From NCBI RefSeq assembly GCF_032854445.1, contig NC_088305.1, positions 24,585,400-24,649,399 of the forward strand: a DNA stretch of 64,000 nucleotides, written 5' to 3'. Shown in pieces: positions 1 to 8,900 of the stretch. Under the pieces are notes generated by a model that was not told the origin of the DNA, did no database searches, and was given only the letters and a program-made list of their open reading frames with translations. The position numbers were made by a program, and so were the translations under genes. The DNA is from Liolophura sinensis. Lineage: Eukaryota > Mollusca > Polyplacophora > Chitonida > Chitonidae. The stretch's first letter is position 1, and every line of letters begins with the position of its first letter.

Positions 1-359
1 ATTACCAGTGACACTTACCACTGACAATAACAGTGTGCCAGCCTCCAGGCCATACACAGGCCATCTAGATGTTACCAGTGACATTTACCTCTGACAACAA
101 ACAGTTTGCCAGTCTAAAGCACTGACACAGGCCATACACAGACCCTCTAGATATTACCAGTGACACTTACCACTGACAACAACAGTGTGCCAGCCTCCAG
201 GCCATACACAGACCCTCTAGATGTTACCAGTGACACTTACCACTGACAACAACAGTGTGCCAGCCTCCAGGCCATACACAGACCCTCCAGATGTTACCAG
301 TGACACTTACCACTGACAACCCACACACAGACCCTCTAGATGTCACCAGTGACACTTAC
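1..359 (-). repeat. Minisatellite made of copies of the RCCD1-like exon 4 end and its splice donor
   Basis: Units of about 70 bases (spacings 70, 82, 70, 70, 49) repeat the last ~50 bases of exon 360-481 plus ~20 bases of intron. The donor core (acttacc on the plus strand) recurs at 13, 165, 235 and 305, in altered form (atttacc) at 83, and is the real donor at 354-360. Most copies lack about 11 bases that the exon keeps, so they would not maintain the reading frame. The array runs off the left edge. Confidence 0.9.
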
Positions 360-481
360 CACTGACAGCAACAGTGTGCCAGCCTCCGGCACTGACACAG
401 GCTATACGCAGGCCTTCTAGTTGTTCCACTAGGGTCAGGTTCAGAGAGCTTTCTGTAGAGTTGTGACCCAATTGACCTCGG
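360..481 (-). CDS. RCCD1: RCCD1-like exon 4 (RCC1 repeat)
   Basis: 122 bases from acceptor TTTCTGTCAG to donor CAGTG/GTAAGTG. It encodes SRGQLGHNSTES, VEQLEGLRIACV and AGGWHTVAVS, a clear RCC1 blade. The terminal 50 or so bases of this exon with its donor are tandemly copied downstream at 1-359. Confidence 0.88.
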
Positions 482-3187
482 CTGACAGAAATGAAGAGAC
501 AAATGACGTGAAACAGTTTGTTTAATAAACGGCAATACCCTAATTCCTTGGCAATTTCGCACACGAAAGGGTAACTCTGAGTAAAATTTAAGCACATTTT
601 AAATTTGATTTTGGAGAAAAAACTACACTGGTTGGAGGGCTGAGTTTAAGGGCTTCACAAAAAGTACAGTTTTATCAGTCCACACGGAAAAATGTCGTCA
701 GAATTTGATTGAATAAACATCTTACAAGCATGCGAAAAGGTCGAAGAATTACAATAAAAATAAAAAAAGATTAAAATCATCTTCATCAGACATATTTCTG
801 AAAACTGGATCAAAAAATGCTTTACTTACAATTGTTTGCTTCAATATGATTCAGCATTTGAATATTACCATTCCAAAGTGTGCTTTATTGTCCATATTTT
901 TATTTATTTATTTATTTATTTATTTGATTGGTGTTTTACTCAAGAATATTTCACTTATACCACAGCAGCCAGCATTATGGTGGGAGGAAACCGTGCAGAG
1001 CTCAGGGAAAACCCAGGACCATCCGCAGGTTGCTGCCAGACCTTCCCACGTGCGGCTGGAGAGAAAGCCAGCATGAGCTGGACTTGAACTCACAGCGACC
1101 GCATTGGTGAGAGAATTGTGGGCCATTACGCTGCGCTAGCGCGCTAACCAACTGAGCCACGGAGGCCCCTCCATATTTATATTATTAGCTGTTAGGTTTC
1201 AACTTCACCTCCTACTGGTTCAGTTACAACATCTGATTTCAGGAGGTTTGTCTGGTACTCAGGTAACATGAAGCCGTAGAAACCTTTGGGGAGGAGGGAG
1301 GTGTCCTTGGTATAGGTATAGTAGTTACAAATACAAACAACACTTAACCAAAATCAAATATTAACCAAAATCAAATACATAGTTTAAAACCTGAAAACAC
1401 CCCACAGTATCAAAGCTTACCTGCCCAGTCCACAGGTATAAATCTGGCCCGTCTCCGAGAGCACGACAGTATGTTCCTTCCCACAAGTCACCTGTGTCAC
1501 CTGACAGGGTAAACTCAGCGGATTCCATGTCACAAGAGGCTGCAGATCAGATGAATCTTTGTCCCTGAACTCCAGCTCACCACACCTGCCATCCTCTATA
1601 TCAACATTATTTTATTTATTATTTATCAAATGTATCTTCATGCTTTTACACATGAAGATTATACCATCTATATCATCTATTTCATCTGCTAAAAAGTTTA
1701 ATTGTGAAGGAAAATAGAGCAGCACTCGCTGAAGGGAAAACATAGCATGTTAAGAAAATGACAACCTTCAAGACAAACCACCGTACATTGCTATGCACTT
1801 GACAAACTTTCAGGCAAACTACAGCACATTACTAAGCACTTGACAAACTTTCAGGCAAACTACAGCACACTGCTAATCACCTGACAAATCATAATACATT
1901 GTTATGCACCTGACAACATTCCAGGCGAACCACAGCACATTGTTAAGCAAATTTATATATATATATATATAACATTTTAATAAATACATAATCAATGTAA
2001 ACTTTCAGTACCACAACATTCAAAAAGAAAATTCAGCAAAATTACCTGAACATCCCAAGAGTGAATTTTCTCCTGCGGCCAAAAAGGACAGATTTATCTG
2101 CTGAGAGTTATCCCCCTTTGTTGTCACCACATAATCCCTTTTCACAGTTAACCCATCACACTTACAGCCTTCCTCATTGAAAGTTTGGAGTTTTCCATCA
2201 TCCAAAAGCAGCCAAAAGTCAGTCCACTTTACAGCAGCAGATGTGACTTTAGCGTGCGTTTCCAGTCGGCTCCAACCAAAGGTGTTGTGATTGGAAATGA
2301 AGGCTGATCCAAAATCTGATGGAGTAGTAATACAATAAATATATCCACTGACTGTTTTTCTTTTTGGACAAGATCATCATTTATTTTTTTGATTGAAGTT
2401 TTATGCCGCACTCAAGACTATTTCACTTAAACTACAGAGGCCACCATTATGGTGGGAGGAAACCAGGTAGAGAGACCATAGGAAACCTTCAACCATCTGC
2501 AGTTACTGAGATATTATGCTGTGATACCATGCTAATGTCTCTGCCACGAAGATCCCTGACAAGATCATAAGCTTTTATTTATAAAACAGTTTTCTCTGTG
2601 TCTCTAGCCTTACAAAGATAATCACCAAACCAGGTAGTTCAAATAAACGTTAAGGTCTATTTTCAACAATTTCTGATATTAACAGGGTCACATGCTGTAG
2701 AACTGTTCTGCATGTTTACTGTACTTTCTACTCAAAGAAATATTTATTTATTTATTTATTTATTTGATTCGTGTTTTACGCCGTACTCAAGAATATTTCA
2801 CTTATTCGACAGCGGCCAGCATTATGGTGGGTGGAAACCGGGCACAGCCCGGGGGAAACCCACGACCATCCGCAGGTTGCTGGCAGACCTTCCCACGTAC
2901 GGCCAGAGAGGAAGCCAGCATGAGCTGGTCTTGAACTCACAGCGACCGCATTGGTGAGAGGCTTCTGGGTCACTATGCTGCGCTAGCGCGCTAACCGACT
3001 GAGCCATGGAGGCCCCGCCTCAAAGAAATAGCCAGGAGGTAAACCATGCAAGGTAATTCAAAATGATTGGTATACTGGAGAAAATTCAATTAAGTCTTCT
3101 ATAATTTATTTCTCCATTGAATTTCATCGAAATGGGACCTGAGGAAAACCAAGGTAATTTAACATGGCTAGCTGTTAATATAAATAA

Positions 3188-3249
<62 letters not shown>

Positions 3250-4144
3250 ATAATGGGAGAAAATTGTTTCTTTTGTGATCTTAGTTGCTGACCTTTTCAA
3301 AGGTATCAGGACCAAGGCCTGCCACATATTTTTCACTGTTTCATGGACCAGAAGCAATTGCTATATGTCAGCTGAAAAGGCTCAGGGAGACATATCAATG
3401 CCTTGGCTATTTGACCATATCCTGGGAGCATGCTATTGTTGCTGAGAGGTAGCCCAGGTATTTTTCGCCCTGGGATAACATCATGGATATATGACTTAGT
3501 CATACGGTCATGATTGTACAGGACCATACACGTATGCTTATGCCACCAACAAGCAACATCAACAGTGCTCGTCTTCCAGCCACCTGCAGGCAGATGGTCG
3601 TCGGGCTCTGCCGGCTCCCCCCCCCTCCCCCCACCACCACCACCACCCCACCCCCACTATAATGTTGGTCGCCTTCATATAAGTGAAGTATTCTTGAGTG
3701 TGGCGTAAAACACCAATCAAATAAATAAATAAATCAACAGTGCTCAAGCAACGTACTAACAGTTCCAAGTCTAGTTCAACTGAACTAAACGTCGAGGTCT
3801 ATTTTCAACAATTTCGGAAATGTACCTGAGGCAGGTACTCCAAGTCTAAAACTATAGTAACTTGAAGTCTCGCATAGGTTTAAAAATACAACACATGTAT
3901 GTGTTTTTGTACTAGGCTAAGAGGCTTGAAAGCTAGGCGAAGTATTTACCATTCACACAGAGCATAGACGACCATGACAGTAGACATTGGGACATGTGCT
4001 CATCGTTAGGCTTACGGCGTGGTTGTTTTTCACAAGAGCTTTTAGCCGCGGCAACTCAAGCTTTTCCGGGCTCAGTACTCTATGATGTTCAATATCTTCA
4101 GTTGTCAGAGAAATAGGCTTAAATCCCGTGAAGTAAATACCCAT
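360..4144 (-). CDS. RCCD1: RCCD1-like RCC1-repeat protein, partial gene (exons 4016-4144, 2046-2315, 1421-1595, 360-481)
   Basis: Four minus-strand exons read as one RCC1-repeat protein. The most diagnostic pieces are TCGLGSRGQLGHN, formed across the 1421/481 junction, and AGGWHTVAVS at the end of the last exon seen; both match the RCC1-repeat part of vertebrate RCCD1 as I remember it. RCCD1 is a beta-propeller protein known as a partner of the histone demethylase KDM8. Phases fit between 2046-2315, 1421-1595 and 360-481. They do not fit between 4016-4144 (ends phase 0) and 2046-2315 (needs phase 1), so a small exon may be missed, one boundary may be wrong, or there is a frame error. The C-terminal propeller blades lie beyond base 1. 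A more distant RCC1 relative cannot be excluded. Confidence 0.75.
900..1169 (-). mobile_element. tRNA-derived SINE, family A, full length
   Basis: Minus-oriented copy with an (ATTT)n tail at 900-925 and head ending 'ggaggcccc' at 1169. It is flanked by the direct repeat tccatattt (891-899 and 1170-1178), a target-site duplication that supports retrotransposition. Confidence 0.9.
1421..1595 (-). CDS. RCCD1: RCCD1-like exon 3 (RCC1 repeat)
   Basis: 175 bases between acceptor GATATAG and donor GGGCAG/GTAAGC. It encodes EDGRCGELEF, then VTQVTCGKEHTVVLSETGQ and IYTCGLG. The pattern of C-G-x-x-H-T-x-x-L-x-x-x-G-x-x-Y-x-x-G is the RCC1 repeat core. It joins in frame (AG plus C gives Ser) to the next exon. 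Confidence 0.88.
1782..1948. repeat. Short tandem array in RCCD1-like intron
   Basis: About four diverged units of 40-48 bases share 'cacttgacaaactttcaggc' and 'aactacagcaca'. An (AT)n stretch follows at about 1951-1970. No exon similarity was noticed. Confidence 0.75.
2046..2315 (-). CDS. RCCD1: RCCD1-like exon 2
   Basis: Open for 270 bases from a CAG acceptor to a CAG/GTAATT donor. It encodes VKWTDFWLLLDDGKL, a beta-propeller blade like the RCCD1 'W-x-x-x-x-x-T-x-x-G-x-L' region, then a less conserved stretch ending ENSLLGCS. It is flanked on the upstream side by a partial SINE (about 2385-2545). Confidence 0.7.
2385..2545 (-). mobile_element. SINE family A, partial and diverged
   Basis: Shows the family end 'gattgaagttttatgccgc', then 'accattatggtgggaggaaa', but decays before the tRNA-like head. 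Confidence 0.7.
2741..3016 (-). mobile_element. SINE family A, full length, with target-site duplication
   Basis: Minus-oriented, with an (ATTT)n tail at its left end and a complete tRNA-like head. The 12-base direct repeat ctcaaagaaata occurs at 2731-2742 and 3019-3030. This is one of the cleanest copies in the window. Confidence 0.93.
3186..3246. repeat. (AT)n microsatellite
   Basis: About 60 bases of alternating A and T in the RCCD1-like intron. Confidence 0.95.
3575..3736 (+). mobile_element. SINE family A, 3' part, interrupted by a C-rich tract
   Basis: Plus-oriented 3' part ending 'gcgtaaaacaccaatcaaat' and an (AAAT)n tail. A CCCCCC/CCA simple repeat at 3618-3656 sits where the family normally has 'cccggtttcctcccacc'. 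Confidence 0.75.
4016..4144 (-). CDS. RCCD1: RCCD1-like first coding exon (candidate)
   Basis: The ATG at 4144 opens 43 codons beginning MGIYFTGFKPIS and ending VKNNHA before a GTAAGC donor. The start resembles the N-terminal first propeller strand of RCCD1 (a G-F-x-G-F-like stretch), but similarity is weak. The downstream exon phase does not match, so the exon is less certain than the other three. Confidence 0.5.
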
Positions 4145-5099
4145 CACAGTCACGTTTCAGACAAATTTTTTTCGGAATTTTGACAGTTTTCAACTTGACC
4201 CTAACATGTGCCTCACATGTAGTCATGTAAACAAAACTGCCCAACTGAACCTGTAACCTTCGACATGGACAGACCGATAATTCATGGGCCTTAACAGGAA
4301 GTTACGCTCGATACTCGAAAAAGTTGAAAACGCCTCGTGCGTCTTTCTTCACTTCCATCGTGTCGTTTTAGTTATGAACTAAACACTAGAGTGAACCACT
4401 TAGATTCCTCCTACACGAGACTGGTGTGGTAATTTTTTTTTTTACGCACGGAAATACTAGTGTACCCCTAAAGACGGCTGCCGTTCTGTACAGATCGAAA
4501 TAAAGCCAGTCACTCTTGTGTGTGTGGAGGTACATTTACTTACACTTTAGTGGCGGCATCATATCACTGGGCTTAAAACTCAAGCGATCGCTGATTTCAT
4601 AGTAGGTTTTTGGTACAAGAAACACTTTACAGTACAACCCGATTGTAAGCACTCTTGTTGCAGTTGGAATAAGTAGAGAAAGCAAACGTCAGCGGATGTT
4701 GAAAAACAACAACGTCTTACTAAACACTAAGCTTTGCAAACAACAAGACTCGAAGATGATCTGCCCGCATGTAACCTAGTGTCTCGACAACATACTTTAT
4801 GACGTATGGTATCTGTTGAGAGAAGATTAGGGCTACGGGTAGATAAGAGCTCTGCTTCTCCCCTGACACATTTTGTAATTGTATCACCATAATTCAGAAC
4901 CTTTCACTCCTACTCTAGTTCCTTTTCTTATACTTGCTTTGCGCCATTGAAGTCTTGACGCTAACAGTGTTAATTTCGTACTCAACAAAGGTCCAGGCCG
5001 ATTGTCTTTGGTATCAAACAAGTCTTGTGCACATAAAAGACACCAACCTAAAGGCCTGCTTTCACACCACACTTCCATAATATGTCCTTAATCACTTAC
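4145..5099. other. 5' flank or first intron of the RCCD1-like gene
   Basis: No further coding exon recognised. It presumably holds promoter and 5' untranslated sequence for the minus-strand gene. A sequence 'ctacgggtagataagagctc' near 4833 resembles one end of the fold-back element at 56865-56986. Confidence 0.4.
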
Positions 5100-5119
5100 C
5101 TCTCGGCTACTGCCGCCAT
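5100..5119 (-). CDS. Possible alternative first exon on the minus strand (MAAVAE...)
   Basis: On the minus strand AAGATGGCGGC is followed by six codons (M A A V A E plus two bases) and a good GTAAGTG donor. The ATG sits inside a YY1-type motif, a common arrangement at animal promoters. Spliced to the RCCD1-like exons I find, its frame does not continue, so it may be a mostly untranslated first exon of that gene or a separate transcript. Confidence 0.3.
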
Positions 5120-5122
5120 CTT
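5112..5122. promoter_or_regulatory. YY1-like motif between head-to-head RCCD1-like gene and PAN2
   Basis: GCCGCCATCTT on the plus strand (AAGATGGCGGC on the minus) is the YY1 consensus seen just downstream of many animal transcription starts. It lies in the 1.5 kb between the RCCD1-like start (4144) and the PAN2 start region (5683-5809), so a bidirectional promoter is plausible. No TATA box or initiator was assigned. Confidence 0.4.
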
Positions 5123-5414
5123 CCACTGCACCACAAAGAAGCAGGACGTGCATAACAGCTCAAGATGTCGGCATTGACCAAGTAGCTTGTGCCAAGGGAA
5201 GCCTTCGTGGCTTTAATAAGTCTATTCTAAAGATAGTAGAGACATATGGTGACAGGTGCTGTTGGTGTCTTTTATTTGCATGAAACTTGTTTGATACAAA
5301 AGACAATAGGCCTGGAAATATGTTCAGTACAGAATTAACATATGTAAGCATTGAGACTCCAAAGACAGTATAAGAAAGTTGGGTTCTTTTGGGGCTTATA
5401 CTTATTGTCACCAA

Positions 5415-5520
5415 TGGAATCTACAAATCCTTGTCCAAAGCTGGATTTGAACCTACACTTCATGTCCCTAATGATCGAAAGACAATCATCATAGTCAGAA
5501 CTTGCTCCCACATTCATATT
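5415..5520 (-). mobile_element. SINE family C fragment (minus)
   Basis: On the minus strand this reads as a tRNA-like piece with 'aggttcaaatccagc' (B-box-like) and 'tgattgtctttcgatc'. It is similar to the copies near 18.7, 25.5, 27.7 and 44.6 kb. Strongly diverged. Confidence 0.5.
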
Positions 5521-5600
5521 CAATTTGTTCTTTACTAGTACACAACTAGTCTTTCAAGTTTAATGATTTATTTCTTATCAGTTTTTTTTCTTCTCCACAG

Positions 5601-5979
5601 GTCGTAACTTCCATTTAAATCCAAATGTATTTTCAAGGTCTTGTTGATTTCTTTGCAGATGCACAAGAGCTTGTAGCTCAAGATGAACTTCAATGACATC
5701 CCCAGAAACTTCAATGGTGAGCCTTACACAGGGGAGATAACTGCGGGTCATCAGGATGGCTGATGGAGAATCCATACTTAACAGACCCAGTATGGCCATG
5801 GTCAGCCAATGGCAGCGCTGGGTCACATGGACCCGTCGTTGTATGATCAGGGGGAGACCACTGGGCTGGAAGGCGAGTACCACGAGCTGCATAGTATCAT
5901 GGTTGATGGAGGGGATCATTTTGGGGTATCAGCTCTGGCCTTCGACACCCAGGAGCTCCTTTGGATGGGCAACCAGGGG
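5601..5979 (+). CDS. PAN2: PAN2 exon 1 (5' UTR plus start; secure coding 5809-5979)
   Basis: A strong acceptor (tttttttcttctccacag) ends at 5600 and a second ends at 5658, so upstream noncoding exons are likely. ATG 5683 opens [10 protein letters not shown], like the MNF start of vertebrate PAN2, but its frame hits TGA at 5761 and TAA at 5776. The next in-frame ATG is 5809, then [23 protein letters not shown] and [13 protein letters not shown], the first conserved WD40 strand. Donor GGG/GTAAGT at 5979, phase 0. Confidence 0.85.
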
Positions 5980-8900
5980 GTAAGTTTGCTGTTAAACATG
6001 CATGTATATAATGAACCAGGAGCAGGTTCTACAAAGACTGTTTTCGCTTCTCAGTTTCTTGTATTGAAATGTGAACTGTGGACCTGTAGTCTTCTGATTC
6101 CATGCCTTGTTTTCTGACATCTGACATATATGTCTAACCCTTCGGCACTTAAATAGGCTTTTATGTCCTGACACTAAATATTATAATGTAATGAGCAAAG
6201 TGTAATTGCCTTTTTTATTTGTGTGGTACTAACATTCACAAATTTTGCGGCAAACACATTGCCGCGAAAATAAGTGCTATCCAATGTAAAAACCCATGTA
6301 AGTAATTTATTAATGTAGCATGCGTTACAGTTATAAATGCGTTAAGAAGCAATTCGTTAACACTGCTGCCCATCCAAAGGATGGTTCTAATACTTTTTCA
6401 AACACGTTAATTAGAAATACCTAATTAGAATGTATTCCGGCTTTCACAAATCCAGCTTAATTGATCGTCAGTTAATCTTGCCTTCTTTTCAGGAGGCTTA
6501 GATCCGTCTAATTATCGCCACATTGCGACATTGTTGTTGATTTATTGCTGCGGATAGAGACATACAAATCAATAATTTGTACTGGGCGTGTGTACATGAT
6601 ACGATATACATACGATGAGAGAGACTGTTTTCTTATCGACTGTACTTGACTTCCAGTCAGATCACCTTTCCGACGCACCCGATACATTGATACGGGGTTT
6701 CTGCACTTCGAACTTTCTTTTCATAATGATGATTTCTGAAAAGTTTACTCAAATCTTTCACAATTCACTCAAAGTTTCACTCACACTGCTGATGCACGAG
6801 AATTAAACAGTGGGATTTATTTATATCACATTTAATCCTTGTTGTCTCCCGGAGGGAGTGACACCAATATTTGCTAATGCAGCAGGTAAGGGCTTCGACT
6901 TATAAAGATTAACAGTCTTCAAAAGATTAAAAGCTCAGGAGGATTAATTTCCTTTGTTTGATCAAGTTACTGTATTTTATAGAATATTTGTCACATCTTA
7001 CAGGTACAAACAAGTTTAAATGATAAGATTGTTACTTGAGTGCTTGAGTTGTTTTACTACTTCATGTTTCTGTAATGAAGTTTGATTTTCGTTTATCAGT
7101 TGTCCAAAAATTCTGCAAAGATCCACGTAAGTTGATTCCCAGGAATATGTCTTCTTGCCAAATCTGCAAAAGTTTATACCCGCGAATAAAAAGGCATTTA
7201 CAGTAGTTACTAAACGTAAGCTTAAAGAAGGCTTTTTTGTGGGGTGGGTAGGGAGTTGGGATGGAAATGTTGAAGCTGCGAATTGTAAATGTAGAGGATA
7301 TGTCCTTTGTAAAAGATTATAAATCGGAGTAGATTAAAAATGTTGACAAGTTTCAGTACATCTAAAATGTAAAAATATTTTGTTTTCAGGGTCATGTGAC
7401 ATCGTATTATGGTCTACACCTGGAAAAACATGCATCATTCCAGGCTCATCCCCATGGCGATGACATTCGTCAGCTCATCTGTCATGAAATGGGCATTCTG
7501 TCCTTGTCCAAAAACCAACTGAGGTTGACAGAAAGACGAGGAGTCAGAGTGTTTGAATATTCGTAAGTCATTGCATAAAGTCACCTATTTGCTATGCTTT
7601 TTAAGGTATTCCACGCTCTAGAATCTATTTGCCCTTCACAATTTGGGGATTGCAGCAAGCAATAAAAGCAAGTTCACCTTATTGAATAACAGAACTTGTT
7701 TTAAGTCATGAGAACCATGGGGTGGGTGGTCGAATAAAGATTGTTGATTTTAGGATGTCATACAAAAATTATGTGTTGTTGGTCACCCAAGCCTAGCAGA
7801 AAAAATATGGCCGATTGGAAGAGAATTTTTTATTTCATTCTGGCTAATGAAATATATGGATTTTAAAGAAATTAACATTGACAGAAATATAGACAAAAAT
7901 TCCTTGAAAACATGTGATGAAAATTATTGATCTCAGAAAGGTGTTTTGAGGTTTGTTTGCAAGATACATGTTGGATGATTTGGGCCTTGCTTTCGTTGAG
8001 ATTCCAGGAATCGGATTGTCGTCATGACTACGTGAACCTGAGATAATTCCCTCAAAAAATGTCACATTCAAATTCATGGTTTTACTACAATAGAATATAC
8101 TTTATGTCAAGTCATCAATTGATGAACATGAAATACCCAAAATCTGTTTACTGTCATATTTAGTAATATCTGCATTGAGAGCTACTTTATTGTGATGCTA
8201 GATTTGGACCAGATTCTGGTGGATTGTTGCAGAGCGAATCCACGAGAATCCATTTAGATTTTGGTAAAAATGACGAAAATCTAACACTGATGATTTCCTA
8301 CTGGAACAGTATAAGTGTCAAGACAAAGAGTAACTGATTACATTGTTTTGCCAGTAAAAATGGTTAAGTTTTAGGCTGTTTTAGCAGGATGTAACATTCC
8401 CGTTCTGTGTTTGTTGTTTGTAGAGCTGAGGAAAATGCATGAGATGCAGTGTATGTTACAGATGAGTCCCACCTCTGTCATGATGGGAGGTCACCAAACA
8501 AAAGTTATAGAGGTGGACCTTCAGAAAGGCCAGGAAATCCGACAGGTGAGCTCTCATTATCAGCAGAAAGAATTTCGCAATGGGGATCAGTGTCATCGTG
8601 TTACCCCGTAAACAAATTTGACAGATGGTACAGGCCTGTGTCAGTGAATGACAAGTTCTTAAGTGTCAACAAACATGTACAGCATTGTTTGGTGTGTATG
8701 GACAACACTGTTGACTTCAAAGTGAACGTAAAGTGTGCGATTAGTTTTTGTTTGTATTTTCTCATTGTCACATTGTTACATACCAATGGTGCGGGAGAGC
8801 TCCTAGGTTTTGTGACATCACTCTAGATAGCTATAAACATGGCAAAATGGCGTCACCAAATGAGTGGCTAGGTACAGACGATTATTTGCTATTTACTTTG

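Noticed and set aside
1080-1130. Hydrophobic short ORFs near 846-1126
   Set aside because: All are translations of SINE family A.
8449-8826. 125-codon [12 protein letters not shown]...
   Set aside because: It is PAN2 exon 3 in the wrong frame running into the intron; the conserved PAN2 frame is the other one.
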